Shown: positions 63,111-64,000 of the stretch, piece by piece
Layout of the letters: each line of letters starts with the position of its first letter
Position numbering within the stretch: the first letter of the stretch is position 1
DNA from: Crotophaga sulcirostris
Taxonomy: Eukaryota; Chordata; Aves; Cuculiformes; Crotophagidae
Direction: 5' to 3'
DNA length: 64,000 nt
Assembly: GCA_013397455.1 (NCBI GenBank)
Contig: VYZB01000225.1
Location: 947,760-1,011,759, forward strand
The notes under the pieces: generated by a model
The model's database searches: none
What the model saw: the letters and a program-made list of their open reading frames with translations, nothing else
What the model was told of the DNA's origin: nothing
Program-made: the position numbers and the translations under genes

Positions 63111-64000
63111 AAATAGCTGCACAACTGTCTGTTGTGTTGGTGCAGGGAGTTTGGGTGCCATTTTGACAATTCACAGTCAAATATTACACTTTTCAAATTT
63201 TTTTACAAGTGTATATTAAGAAAACAAAATAATCGTAGGATTATTTTATAGCATTCAAAGAAGAAAGGTCATAAGGCAGTCTGCTTTCAGTATGTTAATC
63301 CTTTCCTTCAAAATAATAATGAAGAATGGAGTATAATTAAAAATCTGTAACAAGTTGCCACGGTCAACTGAGTGTCTTCATGAACTAAGCCACAGACTAT
63401 TACATTTTTCTTTATTTTGAAGGACCAGTTACCCAGAACTCACTGTAATTGGGTTTTACTTTCAAAATCTAGAAAAACGTCTTGGAAGCTATAAGCTCAG
63501 ATAAACACGTGGAAACAAAAACACCACTGAATTGAAAAGTTGTCTCAGGAATCACTCAGGAAAACTGATCTAAAACAACTAGCCTAAATTTTGAAATTGA
63601 ATGTTTGGACCGCATTAAATTCTGGGGCAGCGTTACTCAAGTTTTAGCCATTCGAGTTTTGATTTAATTTACTTTGGAAAAGAGTTAAGCAACAGTGAAG
63701 CTAAGGCACTTCTGTTCAGAAACTGAAGAGAAGCTTTATAAAGTAGTTTTTTAAAAGGTTTTTAGGTTCTTTCGAAGTTCTTATGAGCTTCTTCACATAA
63801 ACAGCTCTTCACTAGACAAATAGCAACTAAATATTGGGATGTTCCTATCAATTACTACAGAAGTTTGGAAGTGACACTAGCTTTTTCTGTGACATTGAGA
63901 AACCCAAAAGAAAGGTATATTTAAGAATTTCTTGGGTTGTTTTTTTTTTCTTTTCCATTTCCTTCTTTTTCCCTCCAAAAAAGCCAGAGGCAAAATAAAA
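63111..64000. other. Intergenic, nothing recognised
   Basis: AT-rich unique sequence with short T and A runs. No gene is seen. Confidence 0.4.

Noticed and set aside
62636..63196. 186-codon minus-strand open frame
   Set aside because: No recognisable domain, no splice or promoter evidence, and an amino-acid composition typical of a chance frame. Kept only as a CpG observation.
1..64000. CRISPR arrays, operons or prokaryotic systems
   Set aside because: The sequence is vertebrate nuclear DNA. The regular repeats present are CR1 tails and microsatellites.

Overview
The window reads as vertebrate, and specifically bird, nuclear DNA. It is gene-poor, moderately AT-rich and intron-bearing, and it is littered with 5'-truncated CR1 LINEs, the dominant avian retroposon. 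At least ten CR1 pieces belong to one very similar, apparently young group, and one older CR1 carries the classical ATTCTATG tail. A lineage with an active recent CR1 expansion (for example a woodpecker-like bird) would fit, but that is inference and the order cannot be fixed from this sequence.

Layout. Positions 1-5048 hold the 3' end of a plus-strand gene for an unidentified multi-pass membrane protein. One 157-bp exon and a short terminal coding exon are separated by a 4.3-kb intron containing two CR1 copies and a probable solo retroviral LTR. Positions 5049-23600 are 3' UTR and intergenic DNA with most of the CR1 copies, including a cluster around a 525-bp assembly gap (14745-15269).

Positions 24156-26015 are the one complete gene: a three-exon forkhead transcription factor of 252 residues that I identify as FOXL3 (the FOXL2-like paralogue). 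Its forkhead domain is split by introns, it has a basic stretch after wing 2, and it has an FxIxxIL Groucho-binding-type motif near the C-terminus. A small CpG-enriched, purine-rich 5' flank contains two forkhead-type sites. Positions 26016-27635 are AT-rich candidate 3' UTR.

From about 27.7 kb to 64 kb I find no confident protein-coding gene. There is one CR1 copy, low-complexity tracts, two exon-like splice cassettes of unknown status, candidate conserved noncoding elements (28.7-29.0 kb, 56.6-56.9 kb and 58.0-58.1 kb) and a CpG-enriched patch at 62.8-63.1 kb.

There is no operon-like cooperation here. The biologically notable item is FOXL3, known from medaka as a germ-cell-intrinsic regulator of sperm/egg fate. 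I see no convincing evidence for an undescribed multi-gene system.
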